A stretch of 46,458 nt of DNA from Chitinophagaceae bacterium (GCA_016787135.1 JAEUVK010000094.1:1-46458); one strand, 5' to 3'. Counted from the first letter of the stretch, positions 9,204-19,343 are shown. Translations and numbers: made by a program. The notes: a model not told the origin generated them from the letters alone.

Positions 9204-11156
9204 TTATTTCAGGATCAAGCCAGCAAGGGGAGGTAAATTTAACCTGATCCGGTAAATTTCCTGTTCCTCATCCACCAGTTCAGATCGTATGTCAGGATTG
9301 AAAACGTCGCCGGTTCCCCAGTATATTGCTTTATCTGAGTTAAATATTTCCTTTTCGTAGGTTTTTCCCCTTACATAGATGTCCCAGTCATTACGAACAA
9401 CAGGCGTCATGTTCAAAACTATCAGAACATCATCTTCGGGCAGTTTCCCTTTCCGGCGATACACCATCACTGATTCTTCCCGGTGATTGAGATCTACCCA
9501 TTCAAATCCATAGATGGTAAACTGGTTTTCATGTAAGGCCGGCTCTGCTTTTAATAGCTTATTGAGATCGGTCACACAATCCCGCAGTTTTTTATGAACA
9601 TCATACTGCAACAAATGCCACTCCAATTCTGATTTATAATTCCATTCACTGGTCTGTCCAAACTCATTACCCATGAATAAGAGTTTTGCACCTGGATGTG
9701 TCCACATATATGTATAAAGCAGGCGGAGATTAGCCGCTTTCTGCCATTCATCTCCCGGCATTTTGAACAACATCGGGCTTTTTCCATGCACCACTTCATC
9801 GTGACTCAATGGCAGCATGAAGTTCTCATCATAATAATACATCATGCTGAAAGAAAATTTATCCTGGTGAAACTTCCTGGCTAATGGGTCAAGCTCAAAG
9901 TAATCCAGAGTATCATGCATCCAACCCATCATCCATTTCATACCAAATCCCAATCCATCGCCCCAGGTAGGTTTGGTTACACCCGGCCAGTCAGTGGCTT
10001 CTTCGGCGATGGTCTGCACATCGGGAAAATCACGGAATATCGTTTGATTCAGGTCTTTGATAAATGCGATCGCTTCGAGATTGCCGTCACCGCCATGTTC
10101 ATTAGGCTCCCACTCTCCTTCTTCTCTTGAATAATTAAGCTTCAGCATGGAACTAACAGCATCCACACGTATCCCGTCAATATGAAACATATCGAACCAA
10201 AACCTGGCGCTGCTGATGAGAAATGATTTTACTTCCCCCCTTTTATAATTAAATATATAACTGTTCCAATCCGGGTGAAACCCTTTCCGCATATCGGCAT
10301 ATTCAAAAGTATGTGTGCCGTCGAACATAAATAAGCCATGCGCATCGTATGGAAAATGTGAAGGCACCCAGTCCAATATCACCCCTATGTTCTCTTTGTG
10401 AAAAGCATCTATCAGTCTCATCAGCCCCTGCGGATCGCCGAATCGTGAAGTGGCTGCAAAAAAGCCGGTGCATTGATACCCCCAGCTTCCATCAAACGGG
10501 TGTTCCATTACCGGCATCAGTTCTACATGCGTAAACCCCATTTCTTTTACATAAGGAACCAGCCGTTCAGTTATCTGGTCGTATGTGTTATATGACTCTT
10601 CATCATTTTTATCGGGCCTCATCCAGCTTGCCAGGTGTACTTCATATACGCTCCAGGGTGCATCCAACGAATTATGTTCCTTTCTTTTTTCCATCCATTC
10701 CTCGTCCTTCCATTCGTAATGCATATCCCAGGTAATAGTCGCAGTCGCGGGTCTTTTTTCCCAGAAGTTTGCAAAGGGGTCTCCCTTATCTGTTTCCCGA
10801 CCATGATATCCAACAATGAAGTATTTATAAGATTCGCCCAGTTTGAAACCCGGTATAAAGCCTTCCCATATCCCGCTGTTATCCCATCTCGGATAAAGTT
10901 CATATTCACCTTTCTTCCAATGATTGAAATTGCCGATCACTGATACCGATGTGCCGTTCGGAGCCCAAACGCAGAAATACATTCCCCATACGTCATTCAC
11001 CTGTATGGAATGTGATCCGAATTTTTTATATAAGCTGTAATTAGTACCCTGTTGAAAATTGCTGACATCTTCACCGGTCAGCATGGAGTAGTTCCAGACC
11101 AATTTGCTGGTATCAACAAAATGGGCTTCTTCGTATTTGGTGATCATGTCTGGCAT
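9204..11156 (-). CDS. glgB: 1,4-alpha-glucan branching enzyme
   Basis: Makes the alpha-1,6 branches of glycogen by cutting and re-joining alpha-1,4 chains, in the cytoplasm. 650 residues. The N-terminal CBM48 domain (residues about 50-160) contains WGMYFCVWAPNGTSVSVIGN. The GH13 barrel shows the three catalytic blocks: DGIRVDAVSSM (nucleophile Asp), TIAEEATDWPG (acid Glu) and PLSHDEVVHGK (His-Asp). An all-beta C domain closes the protein. It has no extra N1 domain, as in the shorter branching-enzyme type. ATG 11156 gives a reading from MPDMITKYEE; ATG 11147, three codons later, is equally possible. Unlike the usual glg operon, it stands 8 kb from glgC and glgA with other genes between. Confidence 0.93.
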   Translation of the reverse strand: MPDMITKYEEAHFVDTSKLVWNYSMLTGEDVSNFQQGTNYSLYKKFGSHSIQVNDVWGMYFCVWAPNGTSVSVIGNFNHWKKGEYELYPRWDNSGIWEGFIPGFKLGESYKYFIVGYHGRETDKGDPFANFWEKRPATATITWDMHYEWKDEEWMEKRKEHNSLDAPWSVYEVHLASWMRPDKNDEESYNTYDQITERLVPYVKEMGFTHVELMPVMEHPFDGSWGYQCTGFFAATSRFGDPQGLMRLIDAFHKENIGVILDWVPSHFPYDAHGLFMFDGTHTFEYADMRKGFHPDWNSYIFNYKRGEVKSFLISSARFWFDMFHIDGIRVDAVSSMLKLNYSREEGEWEPNEHGGDGNLEAIAFIKDLNQTIFRDFPDVQTIAEEATDWPGVTKPTWGDGLGFGMKWMMGWMHDTLDYFELDPLARKFHQDKFSFSMMYYYDENFMLPLSHDEVVHGKSPMLFKMPGDEWQKAANLRLLYTYMWTHPGAKLLFMGNEFGQTSEWNYKSELEWHLLQYDVHKKLRDCVTDLNKLLKAEPALHENQFTIYGFEWVDLNHREESVMVYRRKGKLPEDDVLIVLNMTPVVRNDWDIYVRGKTYEKEIFNSDKAIYWGTGDVFNPDIRSELVDEEQEIYRIRLNLPPLAGLILK

Positions 11157-11438
11157 ACTGATCTTTTTATAGTGACAGTATAATTTTCTGTAATGGCAAT
11201 CGCCGGTGATATGAATTTATTCTCCAATATCTTTTTCCCGATACATTTTTTATGGAATTTATTTGCCTGTGCGTCACATCCAACTTACAGCTTTTTATTG
11301 AAATATTAACAGGTTTGTAAAATAAATGACAGCAGGTTTTAGCCGTAAATAGTCATTTTTGTGCCGGTCTTGTAAATGTGGCGGATTGTTCAATGAGGGA
11401 AGCCTATTTTCGAAAAAACCATTAACCATAAATCAGCC
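11157..11438. other. Divergent gap between glgB and the barrel receptor
   Basis: 282 bp, AT-rich. I see no ORF, repeat or strong hairpin. CATTTTTG at about 11358-11365 is one base from the -7 consensus TAnnTTTG and could serve the receptor gene, but no TTTG lies at the matching -33 distance. Confidence 0.3.
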
Positions 11439-14228
11439 ATGAGAAAACTGCTCTTTTCCTTTTTTATTCTCGCTCTGTTTTCATTTCGTGCTGCGGGGCA
11501 AACCTCATCTCTCAAAGGCGCCGTCACCGACACCACGGAAAGAAGGAACCTGCAGAACACAGTGATCACGCTACTTCACCCTAAAGATTCAGTATTGACC
11601 GGATTCACCCGTGCTGACAAAGTAGGCAGCTTTTCTATTAACAATATCCCGCCCGGCAAATACATCATGATGATCACCCATCCTTTTGTCGGTGATTACT
11701 TTGACCAGGTGGAATTAAAGCCGGGTGAAACAACTGATCTCGGAAAGGTGTTCATGATCCCTAAAAGCAAGCTGCTAGCCGAGGTAATCCTTAAAAGCGG
11801 GTCTCCCATAAAGATAAAAGGCGATACCACGATCTATACAGCTGATAGCTTTAAAGTAAGGGAAGGTGCTAACGTGGAAGAATTGCTGAGGAGGTTACCC
11901 GGTATCCAGGTGGATAAGAATGGTACGATCACCGCAATGGGAGAAAGAGTGACCAGGGTATTGGTGGACGGCGAAGAATTTTTTGGCAGCGATCCCGGCA
12001 TTGCTACCAAGAACCTGCGGGCAGATGTAGTGCAGGAAGTACAGGTGTTTGACAAAAAAAGCGACCAGGCAGAATTTACGGGTATTGACGATGGTATAAA
12101 AGATAAAACTATCAACCTTAAACTGAAAGAGGATAAAAAGAAAGGCTATTTCGGCAAAGCAGAGATCGGCGGAGGACTGAAAGATAAATTCAGCAATTCG
12201 GTCATGGCAAATGCCTTTAAAGCAAAACGGAAGCTGGCAGCCTACGGGATCATGAGCAATACCGGACAAACCAATCTTGACTGGCGTGATGCACAGAATT
12301 ATGGTGGTGGTATGGATGGAATGTCAACCGGCGTAGATGATGACGGGGGGATGTACATTTCATGGGATGGCGGCGGTGATGATAACTATTGGGGTGGCCG
12401 TAATGGTATTCCTACCAATTGGAACGGGGGCTTACATTACAGTAATAAATTCAACAACGGCAAGAACAGCTTCAATGCCGGTTATAAATTCAGCAAGGTC
12501 AATGCACCGGGGGTCACCAGCACCTTTGCCAGAAATTTCTGGCCCGACAGTACGTGGAACACCAACTCTGTCAACAACCGGTTCACGTCTGCTATCAAAC
12601 ACGGGTTCAATATGACGATGGAGTCGAATCTTGATTCGATGAATTCGCTGAAATGGACAGCAAAGATCAATAATAACAATACCCGTACCAGCACTAACTT
12701 TTACACTGAATCATTTACAGAAGAAGGGGACTCCATCAATAACAGCCGGCGCAACAGCACCAACAAGGCAGATAACAACAGCGTGGCCTCTACCCTGCTC
12801 TGGAAACATAAGTTCAAAAAACTGTCAAGGACACTATCAGTGAATACAGATATCAACTGGAGTGAATCAAAGAACGAAGGCTTGTTAAGTTCTTTTAATA
12901 ACTATTATAAAGGGGGCCTGATCAGCAGCCGTGACACTATAGATCAGCAGAATATCCGCAATAGCGAGAATAAAAGCCTTGTGACAAAATTTTCATATAC
13001 GGAACCGCTGATGAAGGATACTTATCTTGAGCTTAGCTATTCTTTCGGTTATTATAATAATACCAATGAGCGCATCACGAATGCCGGTGACGGAAGCGGT
13101 AAATACGAAGACAAGATCGACTCGCTGAGCAATTCTTTTGTATTCAACAGGCTGGTCAATACCCCCGGCGCCAGTTTCAGGGTAAATAAGAAGAAGTATA
13201 ATTTCTCCTTCGGGGCATCGGTAGGTTTCAGCCATTTTACACAAAAGAATATAACGGAGGAACTGGAATACAAATACAACTTTACCAATTTCTTCCCCCG
13301 TGCCACTTTCCAGTATAAATTCAAACCGAATGAAACTTTCCGGTTCAATTATAATGGTAATACAACAGCGCCTTCCCTTGAACAACTACAGCCTATCAGG
13401 GTCAATACGGATCCCTTTAATATCTATATCGGTAATCCCGACCTGGCACAGTCTTTCCGGCACTCATTCAATATGGGTTATAACACATACAATGTTTTAA
13501 AGGAAAGAAATATCTGGACCAACGTAAATATCAATTTTACACAAAATGCTTTCACCAACTTCAGCACTATAGATTCACTGGGCAGAAGGACCTACCAAAC
13601 GGTGAATGTGAGCGGAATATATAATATCAACTTCTATGGCGACTATGGTTTCAAGATACCCGATACCAAATGGAGACTCGGTGTCGGCCCCACGCTGAAT
13701 AAGAACCGGAATATTGATTTTGTCCGCGACCCTAAATCTACAGCCACGGTGAAGAACATTACAAACACCACCGGCTACGGGGTACGTGTCAGTGTAAGCC
13801 AGTATATCGAAAACAAGTATAATTTTTATTTCAGCCCGAACTTTACCTTGAACACTTCCAAAGCTTCCGTCAATACATCGGCCAATGCACAATACTGGCA
13901 GATACAGGGATGGTTTGGCGGCGAAGCGCATTTGCCAAAAAGCTTCCGGGTCGGATCAGATGCTAACTTCCAGTACCGTCAGAAGGATCCCCGTTTCCCC
14001 ACTAACAATAGTTTTGCCACCTGGAACGCTAATGTCACTAAAGGTTTTTTTAAGAATGAACTGGAGCTAAGATTTGCCGTGTATGATATACTGAACCAAA
14101 ACCGCGGGTATAACCGGAATTTCAGCAGCTACAGCTTTACAGAAACCTATTATAATACGCTGCGCCGTTTCTGGCAGGTTGCTGTCACCTGGAATTTTTC
14201 TAAAAATGGTAAACCCGCTGACTTTTAA
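11439..14228 (+). CDS. TonB-dependent-receptor-like outer membrane beta-barrel protein
   Basis: Outer-membrane protein of 929 residues. Signal peptide about 1-20 (FILALFSFRAAGQ). Residues 22-105 are a carboxypeptidase-regulatory-like beta sandwich (SSLKGAVTDTTERRNLQNT ... PPGKYIMMITHPF). Residues 110-220 form a plug-like domain with VEELLRRLPGIQVDKNG and VTRVLVDGEEFFGSDP. The rest is a long barrel with many Asn- and aromatic-rich strands, of the OMP_b-brl_3 type. A loop of about 45 residues (roughly 287-330) is very rich in Gly, Asp and Trp. No TonB box is clear to me. The GLPGLI gene follows after 19 bp, a pairing often seen in Bacteroidota. Substrate unknown. Confidence 0.88.
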   Translation: MRKLLFSFFILALFSFRAAGQTSSLKGAVTDTTERRNLQNTVITLLHPKDSVLTGFTRADKVGSFSINNIPPGKYIMMITHPFVGDYFDQVELKPGETTDLGKVFMIPKSKLLAEVILKSGSPIKIKGDTTIYTADSFKVREGANVEELLRRLPGIQVDKNGTITAMGERVTRVLVDGEEFFGSDPGIATKNLRADVVQEVQVFDKKSDQAEFTGIDDGIKDKTINLKLKEDKKKGYFGKAEIGGGLKDKFSNSVMANAFKAKRKLAAYGIMSNTGQTNLDWRDAQNYGGGMDGMSTGVDDDGGMYISWDGGGDDNYWGGRNGIPTNWNGGLHYSNKFNNGKNSFNAGYKFSKVNAPGVTSTFARNFWPDSTWNTNSVNNRFTSAIKHGFNMTMESNLDSMNSLKWTAKINNNNTRTSTNFYTESFTEEGDSINNSRRNSTNKADNNSVASTLLWKHKFKKLSRTLSVNTDINWSESKNEGLLSSFNNYYKGGLISSRDTIDQQNIRNSENKSLVTKFSYTEPLMKDTYLELSYSFGYYNNTNERITNAGDGSGKYEDKIDSLSNSFVFNRLVNTPGASFRVNKKKYNFSFGASVGFSHFTQKNITEELEYKYNFTNFFPRATFQYKFKPNETFRFNYNGNTTAPSLEQLQPIRVNTDPFNIYIGNPDLAQSFRHSFNMGYNTYNVLKERNIWTNVNINFTQNAFTNFSTIDSLGRRTYQTVNVSGIYNINFYGDYGFKIPDTKWRLGVGPTLNKNRNIDFVRDPKSTATVKNITNTTGYGVRVSVSQYIENKYNFYFSPNFTLNTSKASVNTSANAQYWQIQGWFGGEAHLPKSFRVGSDANFQYRQKDPRFPTNNSFATWNANVTKGFFKNELELRFAVYDILNQNRGYNRNFSSYSFTETYYNTLRRFWQVAVTWNFSKNGKPADF

Positions 14229-14247
14229 TTCTAATCATCTGAAATAT

Positions 14248-14973
14248 ATGAAGAAAATATTTTTCCTTATCACTTTATTCACTGCCACACTCGCCAATGC
14301 GCAACAATTCATCGGCAGTGGCCTGATAGAATATGAAGTAAGACGAAACAACCATAAACTATTTGGAGATGGTATATGGGCAGAAATGGCAAAGGATCGT
14401 TTTCCGCAATTCTCAACGAATTATTATCATCTCAGTTTTACAGATAATAAAGCGCTCTATAAATACGACCATAAAGATGAGCGTACAAAAATGCCCTGGG
14501 GCAATGAAGGTGAGGATAACCTCTGGTTCAGTGACTATAACAGCAGCATTTACACGCATCAGAAGTTTGTATTCGACAATACTTACCTGCTGAGCGATAC
14601 ATTAATGAAGATCGACTGGAAATTATCGCCAAATGAGACAAGAGAAATAGCGGGATTCAATTGCCGCAAGGCCACAGGCATCATCTTCGACAGCGTATAT
14701 GTGTTTGCTTTCTATACCGATGAGATCACCGTCAGTGGCGGGCCGATGGGTATCAGCGGATTACCCGGTATGATACTCGGTATCACCATTCCCCGCATGT
14801 TCACCAGCTGGGTAGCTACCAAAGTACAGTTGACCGGCTATGATCCCAAACTAATAGTAGCGCCTACGAAAGGTAAAAAGAAAGTGGCAGCAGAACTACA
14901 GGAGAATGTAAGGAAAGCCACTTCCGACTGGGGCACATGGGGGCAACAGCAGATATGGAATATATTTTTGTAA
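14248..14973 (+). CDS. GLPGLI family secreted protein
   Basis: Periplasmic or surface protein of 241 residues, named after the motif seen here as SGLPGMILGI. Signal peptide MKKIFFLITLFTATLANAQ. The fold is a run of beta strands; the central block TREIAGFNCRKATG is the usual family feature. Function of the family is unknown. The ATG at 14248 opens the signal peptide; a longer frame from 14179 runs back into the receptor gene and is rejected. The gene starts 19 bp after the receptor stop, so both are surely on one transcript. The stop at 14973 precedes the convergent ldhA by 24 bp. Confidence 0.88.
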   Translation: MKKIFFLITLFTATLANAQQFIGSGLIEYEVRRNNHKLFGDGIWAEMAKDRFPQFSTNYYHLSFTDNKALYKYDHKDERTKMPWGNEGEDNLWFSDYNSSIYTHQKFVFDNTYLLSDTLMKIDWKLSPNETREIAGFNCRKATGIIFDSVYVFAFYTDEITVSGGPMGISGLPGMILGITIPRMFTSWVATKVQLTGYDPKLIVAPTKGKKKVAAELQENVRKATSDWGTWGQQQIWNIFL

Positions 14974-14997
14974 AGTATGGAGTTTTGCGGAGGTGTT

Positions 14998-15993
14998 TCA
15001 AAGTTTCACCTCATTCTCCAGCTTTTTCCCTTTCTCAAAATCGCTGATATTGTTCAGCGTCACCGTAGCTATCTGCTCTAAAGCTTCTTTGGTAAAAAAT
15101 CCCTGGTGGGCCGTGATCAGCACATTCGGAAACGTGGTGAGCCGTGCAATGGTATCATCGGGTATAATGCTGTCGGAAAGATCTTTGAAGAACAATTTCT
15201 CTTCCTGTTCATATACGTCAATACCGAGATAGCCTAACTGTCCATTCTTTAGCGCCTCAATAGCCGCCTGTGTATCTATAACAGCGCCACGGCTGGTGTT
15301 GATAAGCATGGCTCCCTTTTTCATTTTGGCGAACGCATCGTTGCTCATCAGGTGATGGGTCTCTGGTAATAGCGGGCAATGCAGGGAGATGATATCGCTT
15401 TGTGGCAGCAGTTCATCCAATGAAACGTATTCCACACCCGCTTTCTTCAGTTCCTCCAGCGGGTATTTGTCATAAGCGATCACCTTGCAACCGAATCCCT
15501 GCATGATGCGGATAAAAGCCTGCCCTATCTTACCTGTCCCGATCACACCTACCGTTTTGCCGTGAATAGTAAAGCCTGTCAGCTTTTCCAGGGAGAAATT
15601 GTTTTCTCTTACCCGGTTGTAAGCTTTATGTGTTTTGCGGTTCAATGTCATGATCAATGCCACCGCATGTTCGGCCACCGCTTCAGGTGAATAGGCCGGC
15701 ACCCTTACCACTTTGATATTGTTCTTTGCCAACCCTTCAAGGTCCACATTATTAAAACCGGCACAGCGCAGAGCGATCAGCCTGACACCTACAGACGCCA
15801 GTCCATCGACCGTTTCCTTTTTCTTTACCCGGTCATTGACAAAGATGCAAACAGCATCATATCCTTTTGCCAATGGAAAGGTCCTACTGTTCAATGAAGA
15901 GTCGAAATAAGTTAATTCGTGCTGACCGTTGCTGTTTAATCTGTCAAAGGTGTCCCTGTCGTATGATTTGGTGCTGAAGAAGGCTATTTTCAT
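14998..15993 (-). CDS. ldhA: D-lactate dehydrogenase (2-hydroxyacid dehydrogenase)
   Basis: NAD-dependent enzyme that reduces pyruvate to D-lactate, cytoplasmic, 331 residues, normal family length. The Rossmann fingerprint is GVIGTGKIGQAF (Gly152, Gly154, Gly157). The catalytic set is present: Arg235 in INTSRGAV, Glu264 in DVYEQEE and His296 in ITAHQGFF. The stretches LIALRCAGFNNVDL and VPAYSPEAVAEHAVALIM are typical of fermentative D-lactate dehydrogenase as opposed to phosphoglycerate dehydrogenase. It lies 41 bp downstream of the GH13 gene on the same strand, so sugar breakdown and lactate formation may share a transcript. Confidence 0.9.
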   Translation of the reverse strand: MKIAFFSTKSYDRDTFDRLNSNGQHELTYFDSSLNSRTFPLAKGYDAVCIFVNDRVKKKETVDGLASVGVRLIALRCAGFNNVDLEGLAKNNIKVVRVPAYSPEAVAEHAVALIMTLNRKTHKAYNRVRENNFSLEKLTGFTIHGKTVGVIGTGKIGQAFIRIMQGFGCKVIAYDKYPLEELKKAGVEYVSLDELLPQSDIISLHCPLLPETHHLMSNDAFAKMKKGAMLINTSRGAVIDTQAAIEALKNGQLGYLGIDVYEQEEKLFFKDLSDSIIPDDTIARLTTFPNVLITAHQGFFTKEALEQIATVTLNNISDFEKGKKLENEVKL

Positions 15994-16034
15994 GTTTAAT
16001 AGTTAGTGATAATATCATGAAATTAACCAAAAAC

Positions 16035-17924
16035 CTATTTCATCAATTCCAGTACCAGAGATTCTTTCGGCTGGATTTGCAATTCATCAAAAGAACTTAT
16101 TTTCCCGGTTATGATGTCTTTGGCTTTTGTAAACCCATTTGTTCTTTCTGTAAAACTATCCCAGTTAGGTTTGGCCATCTTATCGCTGGTATTAGCGATC
16201 ACCATGACGGTTTGTTTCACATCATAACGGAAATAAGTATAAACTCCGTTGACCGGAACGAACTGTGTGGTCTTGCCTGTGGTCAATGCAGAAGAAGTTT
16301 TCCGGAAAGTAGCAAGCCTGGCTGTATAATTGAACACATCATTCTCTTTATCATTTCTTCCTGCTGCCACAAACTTATTGACGGCGTCATCGCTCCAGCC
16401 GCCGCGAAAATCTTCCCTTACAGAAGCGCCGTCAAGGCCGGTCTTTTTGTTCTTCATCAACACTTCTGTACCGTAATATAACTGCGGTATGCCGCGTAAA
16501 GTAAGCAACCAGGTCAATCCCATTTTCAGTTTGGCCACGTCCTCATCTACAGTAGAGAACACACGGTCCATGTCATGATTATCAAGAAAGGTACAGTTAC
16601 GCATAGGATCTTTATATACGATATCCTGCGCCATCGTCATGTATAATTTATTCACCCCGTCTGTCCATCCTTGTGAAAGTCCCATGCCTGCCAGCATACC
16701 AAAGCAAACCTGGAAATCGATCACACTATTGGCATTGTGCTTAAATGGAATGTTCATCGTATTCCGCGTGAAGTAGGCATTGGCAATAGGAGTATTGACC
16801 CATGCTTCACCAAAGATGGTGATGCCGGGAAATTCTGTCTCCAACGCTTTATTCACCCGATTCAGAAATGCCTCATCACAGTATTTATAAGTATCCACCC
16901 GCCATCCGTCAATGCCAAAGTATTCTGTTGTCCAGATAGCATGTTGTACAAGGAAGTTGGCTAGAAATGTATTGCGCAGGTTCAGGTCAGGCAGATGATC
17001 AATGAACCAGCCGTCGAGCATTTGCTTTTTATCATAGGCGGAAGCATAGGGGTCAAATAGCGTTTCCTCTCTATGACTTGGGCCTGTAAATACCGGCCAG
17101 TTATTGATCCAGTCTTTGGTGGGCGGATCAAGTACAAACCAATGTTGTTTGCTTACATGGTTATAGACAGCGTCCTGTATCACTTTGATGCCTTTCTTAT
17201 GCGCTTCATTGCAAAAATCCAGGTAGCCTTCATTGCCCCCAAGACGTTTGTCCACCTGGTAATGATCGGTGAACCAGTAACCATGGTAACCAGCGATATC
17301 ATTCCCCCACTCTTTCATTTTGTCCGTATTATTCTCAATAACGGGTGTAAGCCATAAAGCCGTAACACCAAGCTGATTGAAATAATCAAAATGATCCTGA
17401 ATTCCTTTGAAGTCGCCGCCGTGACGGGAAAACATACTGTAACGGTCATTGCCTTTGTCTCTGTATCCGTCTATCACATCATTGGAAGGGTTGCCATTGG
17501 CAAAACGATCGGGTATCATCAGGTAAATGAAATCCTTTGACGTGATGCCTTGCGCTCTTGTTTTGCCATTTTCCTTGCTACGGGCTTTGAGTTCGTATTT
17601 GATCGTAAATGGCGCTCCTGGTTTGGTAAAAGACAATGTACGTACGCCGGGTTTTGCATTTTTATCAATAACGAGGTCTATAAAAACATAATTGGGGTTG
17701 TCAACCTGATGAACGGCTTTCAATGTTATCCCCTCTGCCAGTTTCATACCTGTTGCAGAAATTTTATAAACAGGTATGATAGCAGCGATATCCTTATGAT
17801 GAATCATCAACTGCAGTTTCTGCTCTTTCATGCCGACCCACCAATTGGAAGGGTAAACATTTTGTGACAGCAAATGAAAAGAAAAGAATAATATAGGTAA
17901 TAAGGTTCCGATGATCTTTTTCAT
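16035..17924 (-). CDS. Secreted GH13 alpha-glucan hydrolase (cyclomaltodextrinase / neopullulanase type)
   Basis: Periplasmic enzyme of about 629 residues that should cut maltodextrins, cyclodextrins or pullulan. Signal peptide KKIIGTLLPILFFSFHLLSQ. Residues 25-110 form the N-terminal cyclomaltodextrinase domain, residues 135-520 the GH13 barrel, and the end a small beta domain. Catalytic residues, counting from ATG 17924: Asp344 in GWRVDTYKY, Glu373 in TIFGEAWVN and Asp451 in FLDNHDMDR. The architecture is that of Bacteroides SusA and its kin. The permease stop TGA overlaps a possible GTG start at 17930; the ATG two codons on is the better signal-peptide start, 2 bp after that TGA. Either way it is translationally coupled to the permease. 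Confidence 0.88.
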   Translation of the reverse strand: MKKIIGTLLPILFFSFHLLSQNVYPSNWWVGMKEQKLQLMIHHKDIAAIIPVYKISATGMKLAEGITLKAVHQVDNPNYVFIDLVIDKNAKPGVRTLSFTKPGAPFTIKYELKARSKENGKTRAQGITSKDFIYLMIPDRFANGNPSNDVIDGYRDKGNDRYSMFSRHGGDFKGIQDHFDYFNQLGVTALWLTPVIENNTDKMKEWGNDIAGYHGYWFTDHYQVDKRLGGNEGYLDFCNEAHKKGIKVIQDAVYNHVSKQHWFVLDPPTKDWINNWPVFTGPSHREETLFDPYASAYDKKQMLDGWFIDHLPDLNLRNTFLANFLVQHAIWTTEYFGIDGWRVDTYKYCDEAFLNRVNKALETEFPGITIFGEAWVNTPIANAYFTRNTMNIPFKHNANSVIDFQVCFGMLAGMGLSQGWTDGVNKLYMTMAQDIVYKDPMRNCTFLDNHDMDRVFSTVDEDVAKLKMGLTWLLTLRGIPQLYYGTEVLMKNKKTGLDGASVREDFRGGWSDDAVNKFVAAGRNDKENDVFNYTARLATFRKTSSALTTGKTTQFVPVNGVYTYFRYDVKQTVMVIANTSDKMAKPNWDSFTERTNGFTKAKDIITGKISSFDELQIQPKESLVLELMK

Positions 17925-17926
17925 GT

Positions 17927-19264
17927 TCACTGGTTTGACTTAGATTCCTTAACAATGAAAAGACAGACAATTGCCGCAGTGCAGAGAAGTACGCCGCCAA
18001 TCAATACCGCCATCAGCCTGTCATTATGCAGGTAGTTCTCCATGATCTTTCCAAAGAATAATGAGGCAATAATCTCAGGCAATACAATAAAGAAATTGAA
18101 TATACCCATGTAAATACCCATCTTTTCCTGCGGCAATACGCCTGCCAGCATAGAATAGGGCATAGACAGTATCGACGCCCAGGCAATGCCCACCATGCTC
18201 ATGGAAATGTAGAGCATCCATGGTTCATGGATAAAATTGACAGAGATAAGTCCCAGGCCCCCTATCAGCAGGCAACCGACATGGGTTAGTTTCTTTCCCG
18301 CTTTTCCCACCCAAAAAGGAATAGTAAAGGAAAAAGCAAATGTCACCAGGTTGAGAATAGCCGACGTGTTATTGGCATGCTCTAGTCCTTTTGTATAAGT
18401 CTCACTGTCCGTTTGAGCGTTGCCGCCAAATATATCTGCGGCTACACCGGTACTATAATAGAACCACATCAGGAATAAACCGGGCCAGGTGAGGAACTGT
18501 ACTACCGCAAGCCTTTTCATCTGGTTGGGCATGGCGCCGATAGAAGATATAATTTCTTTCACGCCACCCATAAAGCCGCTGCTATGCTCCTTTTTAATAT
18601 TCTCCTTCCAGTTAGGATCTGATGGCGGGTATTCTTTGCTCTTTATAACGGTATAAAGCACCGCAGTCAAAAAAACGATTCCCCCGATATAGAATGACCA
18701 CATGATGTTCTGAGGGATCCCGCCATCCCCTTTTTCTCTTGAAAAACCAAACCAATTGACCAGTAAACCAGGCAAGAAGCCTGCAATGAATGAGGCCGCT
18801 CCAATGAACATACTCTGCATAGCATATCCAAATGCCCGTTGTTTCTCATTCAGGTTATCAGCTACAAAAGCCCGAAAAGGTTCCATACTGATATTGATAC
18901 AGGAATCCAATATCCATAAGGTACCGGCAGCCATCCATACCGCCGATGAATTCGGCATTATAAACAAAGCCAGCGAGCTAAGAATAGCGCCGATCAGGAA
19001 ATAAGGCCTTCTTCTACCCAGCCTGGGGCTCCATGTTCTGTCACTCAAATAACCAATGATCGGCTGAACGATCAGGCCTGTCATAGGCGCTGCCAGCCAC
19101 AAACCGGGAATAGCTTCCGGAGATGCGCCCAGGTATTCATAAATGGCGCTCATATTACCCATTTGCAGGCTCCATCCAAATTGAATACCGAAGAATCCGA
19201 AACACATATTCCAGACCTGCCAGAAAGATAATTGTGGTTTGACGCCGGTATAAGCGGTTGACAT
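17927..19264 (-). CDS. MFS sugar transporter, SLC45 / maltose permease type
   Basis: Inner-membrane permease of 445 residues with 12 predicted helices. The block GYLSDRTWSPRLGRRRPYF is the loop 2-3 signature of the SLC45-like sucrose/maltose group, and the opening LSFWQVWNMCFGFFGIQFGWSLQ with the following NMSAIYEYLGA is common to Bacteroidota members found beside alpha-glucan genes. It should take up maltose or short maltodextrins by proton symport. It is the first gene of a two- or three-gene unit: the GH13 gene follows with a stop-start overlap, then ldhA. The substrate comes from context plus family, not from residues I can check. Confidence 0.82.
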   Translation of the reverse strand: MSTAYTGVKPQLSFWQVWNMCFGFFGIQFGWSLQMGNMSAIYEYLGASPEAIPGLWLAAPMTGLIVQPIIGYLSDRTWSPRLGRRRPYFLIGAILSSLALFIMPNSSAVWMAAGTLWILDSCINISMEPFRAFVADNLNEKQRAFGYAMQSMFIGAASFIAGFLPGLLVNWFGFSREKGDGGIPQNIMWSFYIGGIVFLTAVLYTVIKSKEYPPSDPNWKENIKKEHSSGFMGGVKEIISSIGAMPNQMKRLAVVQFLTWPGLFLMWFYYSTGVAADIFGGNAQTDSETYTKGLEHANNTSAILNLVTFAFSFTIPFWVGKAGKKLTHVGCLLIGGLGLISVNFIHEPWMLYISMSMVGIAWASILSMPYSMLAGVLPQEKMGIYMGIFNFFIVLPEIIASLFFGKIMENYLHNDRLMAVLIGGVLLCTAAIVCLFIVKESKSNQ

Positions 19265-19295
19265 AGCAATCGTAATTTTAGTTATGCGGTAAAAC

Positions 19296-19329
19296 GAAAG
19301 TTAAGAACTTTTATGTAACAGGTACACAA
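19296..19329 (-). promoter_or_regulatory. Candidate promoter of the permease-GH13 unit
   Basis: On the minus strand TTG (plus 19327-19329) and TAACTTTC (plus 19296-19303) are 23 bp apart, within the range of the Bacteroidota form TTG-N17-23-TAnnTTTG. The last G of the -7 box is C here. The start codon follows after about 31 bp. Confidence 0.35.
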
Positions 19330-19343
19330 CTTCATTTGAAAAT

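Noticed and set aside
14179..14247. Longer GLPGLI frame reaching into the receptor gene
   Set aside because: It would place 23 residues before a clear signal peptide; the ATG at 14248 is the natural start.
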